64,000 bases of DNA from Gaiellasilicea sp963811885 (GCA_963811885.1 CAWETB010000015.1:992001-1056000), one strand, 5' to 3'. Numbered from the stretch's first letter, positions 54,151 to 63,177 are shown. Translations and numbers: made by a program. Notes: generated from the letters alone by a model not told the origin.

Positions 54151-54818
54151 GACGTCCCCATCCGGTCGGCGCTCCGCTCGCGGCTCTGCGCCCTACGCCA
54201 CTCGTCGACGCGGCCGTGGTCGCCCGAGAGCAGGATCTCCGGGACGGTCCAGCCGCGGAACTCGGCGGGCCGGGTGTAGTGCGGATACTCGAGACCGCCC
54301 TCGAGCTCGGTCGAGAAGCTCTCGTGCTCGCCCGATCCCTCGGCGAGTGCGCCCGGCAGCCGCCGCCCGATCGCGTCGAGCAGCACCATCGCCGGCAGCT
54401 CGCCGCCGGAGAGCACGTAGGGGCCGATCGAGATCGCGTCGGAGGCGAGGTGCGTGACGATCCGCTCGTCGAACCCCTCGAAGCGCGAGGAGAGGAGCGT
54501 CAGCGCCGGCTCGGCCGCGAGCTCCTCGACGACGGACTGGGTCAGCGGCCGCCCCTGCGGCGTCAGCGCGATCACCCGCTGGTCGGGCGAGCTGCCGTAG
54601 ACGGCATCGAGCGCGGCCGCGACGACGTCGACGCGCAGCACCATCCCGGCGCCGCCGCCGTAGGGCTCGTCGTCGACCTGGCCGCTGCGCAGCGGCGTCG
54701 TGTCGCGGTAGTTGAAGAGCCGGAGCTCGAGCTCGGTCCCGAGGACGGCCGCGAGCGGCCGCTGTTCGGTCATCCATGCGAATGCATGCGGGACCTGGGT
54801 GAAGATGTCGAGACGCAC
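54147..54818 (-). CDS. trmD: tRNA (guanine37-N1)-methyltransferase
   Basis: 223 residues. SPOUT-fold motifs: RLDIFTQVPHAF start, DDEPYGGGAGMVLRVD, LLSSRFEGFDERI and the AdoMet knot ISIGPYVLSGGELPAMVLLD. It methylates G37 to prevent frameshifting. GTG at 54818 is nine bases after TAACCT, so a promoter may sit between rimM and trmD. It is the usual partner of rimM and rplS. Confidence 0.95.
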   Translation of the reverse strand: MRLDIFTQVPHAFAWMTEQRPLAAVLGTELELRLFNYRDTTPLRSGQVDDEPYGGGAGMVLRVDVVAAALDAVYGSSPDQRVIALTPQGRPLTQSVVEELAAEPALTLLSSRFEGFDERIVTHLASDAISIGPYVLSGGELPAMVLLDAIGRRLPGALAEGSGEHESFSTELEGGLEYPHYTRPAEFRGWTVPEILLSGDHGRVDEWRRAQSRERSADRMGTS

Positions 54819-54827
54819 AGCCGGAGC

Positions 54828-54833
54828 AGGTTA
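54828..54833 (-). promoter_or_regulatory. -10 box (TAACCT) of trmD
   Basis: TAACCT, nine bases, then GTG at 54818; it overlaps the stop of rimM. Confidence 0.4.
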
Positions 54834-55301
54834 CTCGTCGTCGCCCGCGAAGCCGCGGGCGACGAGGATCCGGCCTTCGTCGAGGTCGATGTCGAGCACG
54901 CAGGACTCGACGAGCGGCAGCAGCAGGCCGGTGTCGAGGGCGAGCGTGTCGTTGGCCGGTCCGTTCTCCACCTCGGTGACAGTACCGAGCGCGCGGCCGC
55001 CTTCCTCCTCGACGCGGAGGCCGACGAGCTGGAAGACGTAGTAGGCGTCCTCTTCGGGCTCGGGCAGGTCGTCGCGGCGGACGGCCAGCGTGGCGCCGCG
55101 CGGCACGGTCCGCTCGAGCTTGATCACCGGGCGGCCGCCGGCGCCCCGCTTCGAGACGACGATCTCGGCGGGCTTGCCGTCGACGAGCAGCACTGCGCCG
55201 CGCGCGAAGCGCTCGGGCGCGTCGCTGGCGCCCTCGACGAAGAAGGAGCCGTCGACTCCGTGCGGCCGGCCCACGCGGCCGACCGTCACGAGCTCACTCA
55301 A
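54831..55301 (-). CDS. rimM: Ribosome maturation factor RimM
   Basis: 156 residues. N-terminal VTVGRVGRPHGVDGSFFVEG is the RimM barrel start; YYVFQLVGLRV and the PRC-barrel ENGPANDTLALDTGLLLPLV followed by LDIDLDEGRI complete it. It assists 30S head assembly with S19 and S13. TTG at 55301 overlaps the khpA stop; GTG at 55289 is an equally good start. Confidence 0.9.
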   Translation of the reverse strand: MSELVTVGRVGRPHGVDGSFFVEGASDAPERFARGAVLLVDGKPAEIVVSKRGAGGRPVIKLERTVPRGATLAVRRDDLPEPEEDAYYVFQLVGLRVEEEGGRALGTVTEVENGPANDTLALDTGLLLPLVESCVLDIDLDEGRILVARGFAGDDE

Positions 55302-55524
55302 CGATGTCGAGGATCACGCGCTTGCGCGATCCGGCGGCGCTCGCGCGCACGATCGTGCGCAGCGCCCGGGCGAGCCTGCCCTGGCGGCCGATCACCTTGC
55401 CGCGGTCATCGGGGGCGACGTAGAGCTCGAGCACGGTCGCATCCTCGCGCTCGACCTGCTCGACGCGCACGGCATCGGGATCGTCGACGAGCTGCTTCGC
55501 AAGCCAGGTGAGCAGCTCGGCCAC
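55294..55524 (-). CDS. khpA: KH-domain RNA-binding protein KhpA
   Basis: 76 residues, a single KH domain: AELLTWLAKQLVDDPDAVRV and the GxxG loop VIGRQGRLARALRTIV. KhpA binds RNA with KhpB and is conserved between rpsP and rimM in Gram-positive bacteria. GTG at 55524 overlaps the rpsP stop (TAGTG). Confidence 0.95.
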   Translation of the reverse strand: MAELLTWLAKQLVDDPDAVRVEQVEREDATVLELYVAPDDRGKVIGRQGRLARALRTIVRASAAGSRKRVILDIVE

Positions 55525-55769
55525 TACGCGTTGATGCCGGCGGCCTTGATCAGCTTGGCGACCGCGTCGGAGGGCTGCGCGCCCTTGCCGAGCCACTCGG
55601 TCACCTTCGCCTCGTCGAGATCGATCGTCGAGGGCTCGGTCTGCGGGTTGTAGCGACCGATGATCTCGATGAAGCGGCCGTCACGCGGCGAGCGCTGGTC
55701 GGCGACGACCACGCGGTAGATCGGGTTCTTCTTCGAGCCGACACGCGTCAGCCTCATCCGTACTGCCAT
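55524..55769 (-). CDS. rpsP: Ribosomal protein S16
   Basis: 81 residues, normal size. MAVRMRLTRVGSKKNPIYRV and GRYNPQTEPSTIDLDEAKVT are the conserved halves. ATG at 55769, five bases after the ffh stop. Confidence 0.97.
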   Translation of the reverse strand: MAVRMRLTRVGSKKNPIYRVVVADQRSPRDGRFIEIIGRYNPQTEPSTIDLDEAKVTEWLGKGAQPSDAVAKLIKAAGINA

Positions 55770-55774
55770 TACCT

Positions 55775-57103
55775 CTATCTCCGTCCTGTCTTGGTCATTT
55801 GCCCGGGAAGTGTAGGCATCTTTCCCTTGCCCATCTGCTTCATCATCTTTTCCATCTGCTTGCGCGCGGAGAGCAGCTTGTTCACGTCCTGGATCGTCTG
55901 GCCGCAGCCGGCGGCGATCCGCTGCCTGCGGGAGCCGTCGATCAGATGCGGCTTGCTCCGCTCCTGCGGCGTCATCGAGAGCACGATCGCCTCGACGCGC
56001 GCGAGCTGACGCTCGTCGATGTCGACGTCCTTCAGCTGGTTGCCGAGCCCCGGGATCATCTTCATCACGCCCTGGAGCGGCCCCATCTTCTTCAGCATCT
56101 GCTGCGCGGAGAGAAAGTCGTCGAAGGTGAAGATGCCGGCGCGCATCCGCGCCTCCATCGCCGCCTGCTCGTCCTCCTCGACGGCCGCCTCCGCCTTCTC
56201 GATCAGCGTCAGCACGTCGCCCATGCCGAGGATCCGCGAGGCCATCCGGTCGGGATGGAAGTACTCGAGCTGGTCGAGCTTCTCGCCGACCGAGACGAGC
56301 TTGATCGGCTTGCCGGTGACCGCGCGAACGGAGAGCGCGGCGCCGCCGCGCGCGTCGCCGTCCAGCTTCGTCAGCACGACGCCGTCGAAGGCGATCCGCT
56401 CGAAGAACGTCTGGGCGACGTTGACCGCCTCCTGGCCCGTCATCGCGTCGAGGACGAGCAGGACGTTGGTCGGCTTCGCCGCGTCGCGGACGCGCCCGAG
56501 CTCCTCCATCAGCGCCTCGTCGATCTGCAGCCGGCCCGCGGTGTCGACGATGACGACGTCGTTGCCGGCCTCGCGCGCGGCCTCGAGGCCGTGCTTCACG
56601 ACCTCGACCGGATCCTTCGTGTCGCGGCGGTAGACGGGGATCTGGATCTGGCGGCCGAGCTGCTCGAGCTGGTCGATCGCGGCCGGGCGCTGCAGGTCGG
56701 CGGCGATCAGCGCGGGCTTCTTCCCGTCCTTGCGCAGGAGCAGCGCGAGCTTGGCGGACGTCGTCGTCTTGCCCGAGCCCTGGAGACCGGCCATCAGGAT
56801 CACGGTCGGCGGCTTCCCGAACGCGAGCCGGGAGTCGCCGGAGCCCATCAGGGTCGTCAGCTCCTCGTGGACGATCTTCACGACCTGCTGGCCGGCGTCG
56901 AGGCCCTTCAGGACGTCCTGGCCGGTTGCGCGCTCGCGCACCTGCGCGACGAAGTCCTTGACGACCTGGAAGTTGACGTCGGCCTCGAGCAGCGCGAGCC
57001 TGATCTCGCGCATCGCCTTCGAGATCGCCTCCTCGTCGAGGCGGCCCTTGCCGCGGAGGTCGCCGAGGGCGTGCTGGAGCTTGTCTGAAAGGGTGTCGAA
57101 CAC
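55775..57103 (-). CDS. ffh: Signal recognition particle protein Ffh
   Basis: 442 residues. N domain, then GTPase motifs GLQGSGKTTTSAKLALLLRK (G1), DTAGRLQIDEALMEELGRV (G3) and LTKLDGDARGGAALS (G4/5), and a Met-rich M domain ending KQMEKMMKQMGKGKMP that binds signal peptides and SRP RNA. GTG at 57103 is eight bases after TACACT. It starts the minus-strand operon ffh-rpsP-khpA-rimM-(trmD-lepB). Confidence 0.97.
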   Translation of the reverse strand: MFDTLSDKLQHALGDLRGKGRLDEEAISKAMREIRLALLEADVNFQVVKDFVAQVRERATGQDVLKGLDAGQQVVKIVHEELTTLMGSGDSRLAFGKPPTVILMAGLQGSGKTTTSAKLALLLRKDGKKPALIAADLQRPAAIDQLEQLGRQIQIPVYRRDTKDPVEVVKHGLEAAREAGNDVVIVDTAGRLQIDEALMEELGRVRDAAKPTNVLLVLDAMTGQEAVNVAQTFFERIAFDGVVLTKLDGDARGGAALSVRAVTGKPIKLVSVGEKLDQLEYFHPDRMASRILGMGDVLTLIEKAEAAVEEDEQAAMEARMRAGIFTFDDFLSAQQMLKKMGPLQGVMKMIPGLGNQLKDVDIDERQLARVEAIVLSMTPQERSKPHLIDGSRRQRIAAGCGQTIQDVNKLLSARKQMEKMMKQMGKGKMPTLPGQMTKTGRR

Positions 57104-57111
57104 GGGCGGAC

Positions 57112-57117
57112 AGTGTA
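57112..57117 (-). promoter_or_regulatory. -10 box (TACACT) of ffh operon
   Basis: TACACT, eight bases, then GTG at 57103. Confidence 0.5.
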
Positions 57118-57147
57118 GATACCGCTCAACGAGACGAAGGAGGCGGC

Positions 57148-57357
57148 ATGGCCAGTATCGCGAAGGTGATCACCGTCATCGGCAGCTCCCCGGACGGCTT
57201 TGCAGAGGCGGCTCAGGTAGCGGTGACCGAGGCGTCGAAGACGCTGCGCGGCGTTTCCGGCGCGCAGGTGATGTCGATGAGCTGCGACGTCACGGACGGG
57301 AAGATCACGACGTTCAAGACGACCGTGAACATCGCGTTCGCGATCGAGGGCAGCTAG
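57148..57357 (+). CDS. Dodecin family protein without the flavin-stacking Trp
   Basis: 69 residues with the dodecin fold pattern: KVITVIGSSPDGFAEAAQVA, TEASKTLRGVSGAQV and KITTFKTTVNIAFAIEG. Dodecins form hollow 12-mers that store flavin or CoA; flavin is sandwiched by a Trp in the beta2 strand, and this protein has no Trp at all. It may therefore bind another ligand. ATG has AAGGAGG seven bases upstream. It lies between ffh and ftsY, facing ftsY with overlapping stops. Confidence 0.8.
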   Translation: MASIAKVITVIGSSPDGFAEAAQVAVTEASKTLRGVSGAQVMSMSCDVTDGKITTFKTTVNIAFAIEGS

Positions 57358-58304
57358 GGGGCGACCAGAGCGCGCGCGAAGTCCTGCGGGTCGAACGGAC
57401 GCAGGTCGTCCAGGCCCTCGCCGACGCCGATCAGCTTCACCGGCAACCCGAGCTCGTAGGCGATCGCGACCGCGATCCCGCCCTTCGCGGACCCGTCGAG
57501 CTTCGTCAGCGCGACACCGGTGACCCCGGCCGTCTCGCCGAAGAGGCGGGCCTGCTGAAGGCCGTTCTGGCCGGTGGTCGCGTCGACGACGAGCAGCGTC
57601 TCGTGCGGCGCGCCCTCGAGCCTGCTCTCGATCACGCGACGCACCTTCGCGAGCTCCTCCATCAGGTTCGACTGCGTGTGCAGGCGGCCGGCCGTGTCGA
57701 CGATCGCGACGTCCTTGCCGCGCGCGCGGGCGGCCTCGACGGCGTCGTAGGCGACCGCGGCCGGGTCGGCTCCCTGCGCCGCGCCGACGAAGTCGGCCTG
57801 CGCGCGGTCGGCCCAGATCTCGAGCTGCTCCTCGGCTGCGGCGCGCCAGGTGTCGGCGGCGCCGAGGAGGACGGTGCGGTCGTGCTCGCGCAGCTTCTGC
57901 GCCAGCTTCCCGATCGTCGTCGTCTTGCCGGTGCCGTTGACGCCGACGACGAGGATGACGCTCGGGCTGGCGGGCAGGTTCAGCGTGCCGGGCTCGCCGA
58001 GCATCTCGGCGATCTCCTCCGCGAGCGCGCCGTTCAGGTCGGTCAGGTCGTTGCGGGCCTCGAGCCGGCGCACCAGCTCGGCGGTCGCGCGGACGCCGAC
58101 GTCGCCCTGGATCAGCGCCTCCTCGAGCCGCTCCCAGTCCTCGTCGTTGCCGGGATCGAAGGTCGCGGCGGCCAGCTCGCCGGTGAGAGCGCGGCGGCTC
58201 TTGCCGAGCGAGTCGCGCAGGCGGCCGAAGAAGCCGTCGCGCTGCTCGGCCGTCTCCTCCGGCCCCGCGGCATCCCCCAACAGCTCTGACCAGCTTCTCG
58301 CCAT
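57354..58304 (-). CDS. ftsY: Signal recognition particle receptor FtsY
   Basis: 316 residues, the short form without a long acidic A domain. Motifs GVNGTGKTTTIGKLAQKLRE, DTAGRLHTQSNLMEELAKVR, LTKLDGSAKGGIAVAIA and the closing GVGEGLDDLRPFDPQDFARA. It receives ribosome-SRP complexes at the membrane. ATG at 58304 is nine bases after TAACGT, a box that overlaps the promoter of the divergent YjbR gene. Confidence 0.97.
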   Translation of the reverse strand: MARSWSELLGDAAGPEETAEQRDGFFGRLRDSLGKSRRALTGELAAATFDPGNDEDWERLEEALIQGDVGVRATAELVRRLEARNDLTDLNGALAEEIAEMLGEPGTLNLPASPSVILVVGVNGTGKTTTIGKLAQKLREHDRTVLLGAADTWRAAAEEQLEIWADRAQADFVGAAQGADPAAVAYDAVEAARARGKDVAIVDTAGRLHTQSNLMEELAKVRRVIESRLEGAPHETLLVVDATTGQNGLQQARLFGETAGVTGVALTKLDGSAKGGIAVAIAYELGLPVKLIGVGEGLDDLRPFDPQDFARALVAP

Positions 58305-58313
58305 CGGCGCGGA

Positions 58314-58319
58314 ACGTTA
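58314..58319 (-). promoter_or_regulatory. -10 box (TAACGT) of ftsY
   Basis: TAACGT, nine bases, then ATG at 58304. Two bases are shared with the divergent -10 box at 58318-58323. Confidence 0.5.
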
Positions 58320-58323
58320 GCCT
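58318..58323 (+). promoter_or_regulatory. -10 box (TAGCCT) of the YjbR gene
   Basis: TAGCCT, six bases, then ATG at 58330. Confidence 0.5.
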
Positions 58324-58329
58324 CAGCGC

Positions 58330-58674
58330 ATGGTCACGTGGCAGCGAGTCGCCGAGATCGCGCGCGAGCTCCCCGAGATCGAGGAGACGACCTCGTGGGG
58401 CAAGCCGTCGTTCGCAGTGCGCGGGAAGAAGTTCGCAGGCCTCTCGACACGCCACGAGGGAGCGATGTGGACGCGGTGCGACCGGGAGGAGCGGCCGCTG
58501 CTCGTCGCGTCGAATCCGGACGCCTACCGGCTGACGCCGCACTTCGAGGCGTCGCCCGCGTTCCTGCTGATCTGGCTCGAGCACATCGACGAGGACGAGG
58601 TGCGCGAGCGCCTGATCGACGCGTGGCTGATCCAGGCGCCGAAGCGCCTGGCGGCGCAGCACGAGTTCGACTAG
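58330..58674 (+). CDS. MmcQ/YjbR family protein
   Basis: 114 residues. TTSWGKPSFAVRGKKFAGLS, AYRLTPHFEASPAFLLIWLE and VRERLIDAWLIQAPKRLAA are typical of this cysteine-less DNA-binding-like family of unknown function. ATG at 58330; leaderless arrangement. Its stop overlaps the smc stop. Confidence 0.8.
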   Translation: MVTWQRVAEIARELPEIEETTSWGKPSFAVRGKKFAGLSTRHEGAMWTRCDREERPLLVASNPDAYRLTPHFEASPAFLLIWLEHIDEDEVRERLIDAWLIQAPKRLAAQHEFD

Positions 58675-61600
58675 CCGGCGAGTGCTGCGGCGTCCTCGCG
58701 CGGCAGCCGGCGCGAGACGACCTGGCTGACGCCGTCGCCGCCCATCGTGACGCCGTAGAGGACGTCGGCCGCCTCCATCGTCCGCTTCTGGTGCGTGATC
58801 ACGACGAACTGCGCGCGATCGGCGTAGCGGCGGAGCAGCTCGACGAAGCGGCCGATGTTGGCGTCGTCGAGCGCCGCCTCGACCTCGTCGAGGAGGTAGA
58901 ACGGGCACGGCTTCGCGAGGAAGAGCGCGAACAGGAACGAGATCGCGCCCAGCGCCTTCTCGCCGCCGGAGAGCATCCCGAGCCGCGTGATCTTCTTGCC
59001 GGCGGGCCGCAGCTCGACCTCCACCCCGGTCTCGCCGCCCTCGTCCTCGGGCTCGACGAGGCGCAGCCTCCCCTCGCCGCCGGGGAAGAGCGTCGCCGCG
59101 ACCTCCTCGAAGTGCTCGGCGACTGCGGCGTACGTGTCGGCGAAGCGGCGCTCGACCGTCGCAGCCAGCTCGTCGCGCAGGTCGGCCAGCTCCTTCAGGC
59201 TCTGCTCGAGGTCCTCCCGCTGCGTCTCGAGCTCGGCAAGACGCTCCTTCTCGGCCTCGTATTCCTCCTTCGCGAGCGGGTTGACCTGCCCGAGCTGGAT
59301 CCGCCGCTGCTCCAGGCGCTCGGCGCGCGCGGCGAGCTCGGCGCGATCGTCCCCCTCGGCCGGCTCGGCCGCTGCCTCCTCGAGCCGGCGGCGTGCGTCC
59401 GCCGCATCGGCCTCGATCCGCGTCAGCTCGATCTCGATCTCGGTCGCGCGCTGCGCCGCCTCGTCCGCGCCCTGGCGAAGCTCCACCTCGGCGGCGCCGA
59501 GGTCGCGGAGCGCGGCTCCGAGCTCGCCGGTCCGCGACGCACCCGCATCGACTCGGGCGCGCAGCGGCGCTTCGAAGCGCCCGGCAGCGCTGCCGGCGAC
59601 GTTCAGGCTCTCGCCGAGACGCTCGGCGCCGGCGAGGATCCGACGGAGCAGATCGACGTCGCGCGCGGCGGCGCGGCGGGCGCCGGTGGTCGCGGCCTGG
59701 GCAGCCGCGGCGCTCCGCGCGGCTTCGCCGGCCTCGGCGGCGGCCGCGGCAAGCCGCTCCGCCTCCTCGGTCAGCTCACGCGCCTCCCGCTCCACCTGCT
59801 CGCGCTCGGACTCGTCCACGTGGAGCAGGCGGATCTGGCCTTCGCCGCCGAGGCGGACGCGCGTCAGCTCCGCCGCACCGGCCCGCTCGTTCGCCGTCGT
59901 CGACGCCCGCTCGGGCCTCGTGCTCGAGCGCACCCACGCGCGCGAGCTCGGTCGCCAGCTGACCGGCGCGCTCCGTCCCGGCGTCGACGCGGGCGCGCAG
60001 CGGCTGCTCCAGCCTGGCGGCCACGGCGACCGCGGCGAGGAGCGTCTCGTCGAGCCGGTCGGCGCCGGAGGAGACGCGCCGCAGGATGCCTGGGTCGACA
60101 GCGCGGACGCCGCGGAGATGCGCCACCTGCGCGTACGCGGCCTCCGCCTGCTCGGCGGTCTCGGCGGCCTGCGTGGCGGCGACTGCAGCGACGCCGGCCT
60201 GCGCCTGCAGCTCCTCGACCTGGCTCGCGAGCTCGCGACGCCTCGTCTCCAGCTCGAGCAGGACGGCCTCGGCGGCCTCACCCGCGAACCAGAGCTCGCC
60301 GCGCTGCGGGTCGTAGCCGAACCCCTCCTCGGTCACCGACGGCACCGTCGCCTCGAGCAGCCGGTCGAGCGGGACGACGGGCAGCTCGGCGACGCGTTCG
60401 GCGGGCCGCTTCCCGACGAGCACGGCGAGACTGCCGAGGCCCGCGTCGCGGGCGCGCTGCAGCAGCGTCAGGCCGGCGGCAGCGTCCTCGGCGACAACGG
60501 CGGACGCGCCACGGCCGAGCGCCGCCGCCACGGCCCGCTCGGAGCCGGGTGCGACGTCGAGGAGAGAGAGCGCCAGCTCGGCGCCCTCGTCGGCGAGCAT
60601 CCGCGCCGCCGGCGCGATGCCTTCCCGCTCTGCCAGCGAGCGCTCGAGCGCGGCGAGGCGCTCCTTCGCGATCGCGGCGCGCTCGGTGAGGTCGTCGCGG
60701 GTGTGCGCGGCTGCGCGCGCTGCGGCCTTCGCCTCGTTGGCAGTCGCTTCCAGCTCGGCCGGCGACGGGCCGGGCCGCTTCGCGGCGGCCTCCGTCTGGG
60801 CCAGCTCGACGCGGACACGCTCGCGCAGCGCCGAGACGGACTCGGCGCGCATCGCGATCCGCTCCCGCGCCGTGCCGAGGCGGTAGAGCGCTGCGGTCGC
60901 GGTCTCCCGGCCGCCGGCCGCGTCGGCGAGCTCGGCCTCGATGCCCTGGCGCTCGCGGCGGAGTGCGTCGAGCCGCTCCTCGGCACGCGCGGCAGCCGCA
61001 CGTTCGAGCGATGCGAGACGCTCTTGGGCCGACCGAGCGCGCTCGGCTGCGGCGCCGCCTGCTGCCGCCGCCGCCCGCGCAGCGGCCGTCGCCTCGGCGG
61101 TCGTCCGCTCCAGCTCGCGCGTCGACTCGTCCGTGACCTCGCTCGCGGCCGCCTCGGCCTCGCCGAGGTCGCCGCGCAGACCGGCGAGCAGGCTCTGTGC
61201 GCCCTCCTGCCGGATCGCGATCCGCTCGGTGGCGCCCTGGAGCCGGTAGAGGGCCTTGATCGCCGCCTCGCGCTTCCCGGCGGCGTCGGCGAGCTCCTCC
61301 TCGGCGGCGTGGCGCTCGGCGAGGAGCGCAGTCAGCTTCTCCTGCGCGCTCCGGCGGCCGATCCCGGCCGCGGTCTTGCGCTCCTCTGCCGCTGCCCGGC
61401 GCGCGTCGACGGCGGCGAGATCGAGCTCGGCGATCCGCGCACGCAGACCCGCGATCTCGTCCGCGAGCTTCTCGGCCCGCTCGGCCGCCGTCGCCTGCAG
61501 CGCGAGCGGGCGCAGCCGCTTGCGCACCTCGGCCTCGACGTCGCGGGCGCGCTCGACCTGGATTCCGACCCGGTTCAGCTTCAGCTCGGCGCGATGCTGC

Positions 61601-62121
61601 CGCCGCTTGAACTTGCCGAGACCGGCGGCCTCCTCGACCAGCTCGCGCCGCTCCTCCGGCTTCGAGGCCAGCACCGCCTCGACCTTGCCCTGGCTGACGA
61701 TCGAGTGCATCGAGCCGCCGAGCCCGACGTCGGCGAGCAGCTCGACGAGGTCGGTGCGGCGCACCTGCGAGCGGTTGACGAGGTACTGGCCCTCGCCGCC
61801 GCGGTGCAGCCGCCGCGCGATCGAGACCTCGGAGAAGTCGAGCTCGCCGAAGTCGCCGCTCTCGTTGTCGAAGACGAGCTCGACCTCGCAGCTGTCGGCC
61901 GGTGTGCGGCCCTCGGCGCCGTTGAAGAGGACGTCGTCGGGCTTCTCGGCGCGCAGCTCCGACGGCGTCAGCGAGCCGGCGGCCCAGACGATCGCGTCGG
62001 CGACGTTCGACTTGCCCGAGCCGTTCGGCCCCACGACGACGGCGACGCCGGGCTCGAGCTTCAGCTCGAGCGAGTCCGGAAACGACTTGAAGCCGCGCAG
62101 GCGGAGAGAGCGCAGATGCAC
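58671..62121 (-). CDS. smc: Chromosome segregation protein SMC (frameshift near 59905)
   Basis: About 1150 residues, normal SMC size. Walker A GPNGSGKSNVADAI (31-44), hinge region ~500-650 (SLLDVAPGSERAVAAALGRG), C-terminal signature LSGGEKALGAISFLFALFLA and Walker B YLLDEVEAALDD. Both coiled-coil arms contain internal duplications: N-arm copies start at residues 274 and 395 (ELADAAG-R and ALYRL shared), C-arm copies share PLRARVDAG and lie ~145 codons apart. The frame break lies between the two C-arm copies. GTG at 62121 is seven bases after TAGCCT. SMC acts with ScpA/ScpB, which are not in this window. Confidence 0.95.
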
Positions 62122-62128
62122 GGGCGGG

Positions 62129-62134
62129 AGGCTA
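62129..62134 (-). promoter_or_regulatory. -10 box (TAGCCT) of smc
   Basis: TAGCCT, seven bases, then GTG at 62121. Confidence 0.5.
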
Positions 62135-62165
62135 ACGGCCGCCGCGGACGGCGACCGCTCCTCCG

Positions 62166-62324
62166 CTAGGCCTCTTCGGCCATCGCGAGCACGTCCTCGC
62201 GGCTCAGCTTCCCGACCAGCTCGGGGTGCGCCTCGCCGACATGCCGCTCGACCTTCTGCACGAGCTCGTTGTCGGTTTCGGCGCGGACGACCTCGCCGCA
62301 CTCGCAGTTGATCACCTTGCCCAT
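62166..62324 (-). CDS. DUF1059 small protein
   Basis: 52 residues: VINCECGEVVRAETDNELVQ and HVGEAHPEL match the DUF1059 family of small putative metal-binding proteins (CxC plus His). ATG at 62324 has GAGGAGG seven bases upstream. It lies before smc on the same strand with 44 bases between; function unknown. Confidence 0.8.
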   Translation of the reverse strand: MGKVINCECGEVVRAETDNELVQKVERHVGEAHPELVGKLSREDVLAMAEEA

Positions 62325-62376
62325 CGTGTCCTCCTCGCTCGGATCACTGCGCATTGTTGTCGGAGCCGCTTGCCGT

Positions 62377-62382
62377 TACCTT
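62377..62382 (+). promoter_or_regulatory. -10 box (TACCTT) of the BTAD gene
   Basis: TACCTT, nine bases, then TTG at 62392; decides the start of a gene with no ATG or GTG nearby. Confidence 0.4.
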
Positions 62383-62391
62383 GGCGAAACC

Positions 62392-63114
62392 TTGGCGGAG
62401 ACGCGGATCCAGCTCTGCGGCCGGCTCGTCGCGCGGATCGACGGTTCGCGGATCGAGGAGGAACTTCCGGGCCGCCAGGGTCGGCTTGCGTTCGTGTACC
62501 TCGCTGCGAACCGGCACCGCCCGGTCACGCGCGCCGAGCTCGATGACGCGCTCTGGCGCGAGGCGGGCGGGTCGGACCGGCTCAGCCCCCTGGTCTCGAA
62601 GCTGCGGCAGGTCGTCCCGCTCGAAGGCCGCGGCGAGGTCCGCCTGGCGCTCCCCGACGACGCCTGGATCGACCTCGAGGCGGCTGCCGAGGGCCTCCAC
62701 CGCGCGGAGAGCGCCGTCGCAAAGGGAGACTTCGCGGGCGCCTGGGGTCCCGGCCGGGTCGCGCAGCACGTCGCGTCGCGCGGGTTCCTGCCCGGCGAGG
62801 ACGCGCCCTGGATCGACACCCAGAGACGCCGGCTCGAGGAGATCCTCGTCCGCTCGCTGGAGCTGGTCGGGCAAGCCTGCGTCTCGATCGGCGGCGGTGA
62901 GCTGGACACGGCGGAGCGTGCCGCACGGCAGCTGATCGAGCGCGCGCCCTACCGCGAAAGCGGGCACCGGCTGCTGATGGAGACGCTCGACGCACGCGGA
63001 AACACGGCGGAGGCGCTCCTCGTCTACGAAGCGCTGCGACTGCGCCTCCGTGACGAGTTGGGGGCCGCCCCGAGCTCGTCGACGCAGGCCGTCCACCGTC
63101 GTCTTCTCGGTTAG
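62392..63114 (+). CDS. SARP/BTAD-domain transcriptional regulator-like protein
   Basis: 240 residues. The first ~95 form an OmpR/PhoB-like winged helix (IQLCGRLVARIDG, LAFVYLAANRHRPVTRAELD, ALWREAGGSDRLSPLVSKLR), and ~100-240 the bacterial transcriptional activator domain (PWIDTQRRRLEEILVRSLEL, LIERAPYRESGHRLLMETLD, ALRLRLRDELGAAPSSST). This is the small SARP layout. No biosynthetic gene cluster is near it. TTG at 62392 is supported by the -10 spacing. A decayed copy of its 3' end follows at 63210. Confidence 0.8.
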   Translation: MAETRIQLCGRLVARIDGSRIEEELPGRQGRLAFVYLAANRHRPVTRAELDDALWREAGGSDRLSPLVSKLRQVVPLEGRGEVRLALPDDAWIDLEAAAEGLHRAESAVAKGDFAGAWGPGRVAQHVASRGFLPGEDAPWIDTQRRRLEEILVRSLELVGQACVSIGGGELDTAERAARQLIERAPYRESGHRLLMETLDARGNTAEALLVYEALRLRLRDELGAAPSSSTQAVHRRLLG

Positions 63115-63157
63115 CAGCGGCCGAGCGGACACCCTCGTCCGTGCGGGCATCCCTGAA

Positions 63158-63177
63158 GGGCCGCGTCAGCGCGGCCC
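63158..63177 (+). terminator. Hairpin after the BTAD gene
   Basis: GGGCCGCG/CGCGGCCC stem with a 4-base loop, 43 bases after the stop. No T-run. The 318 bases 63115-63432 otherwise hold the BTAD remnant below and a weak 6-bp inverted repeat at 63376-63391 (GATGCC/GGCATC). Confidence 0.45.

Noticed and set aside
62392..63114. Antibiotic biosynthesis cluster, because SARP regulators often control them
   Set aside because: The neighbours are housekeeping genes only.
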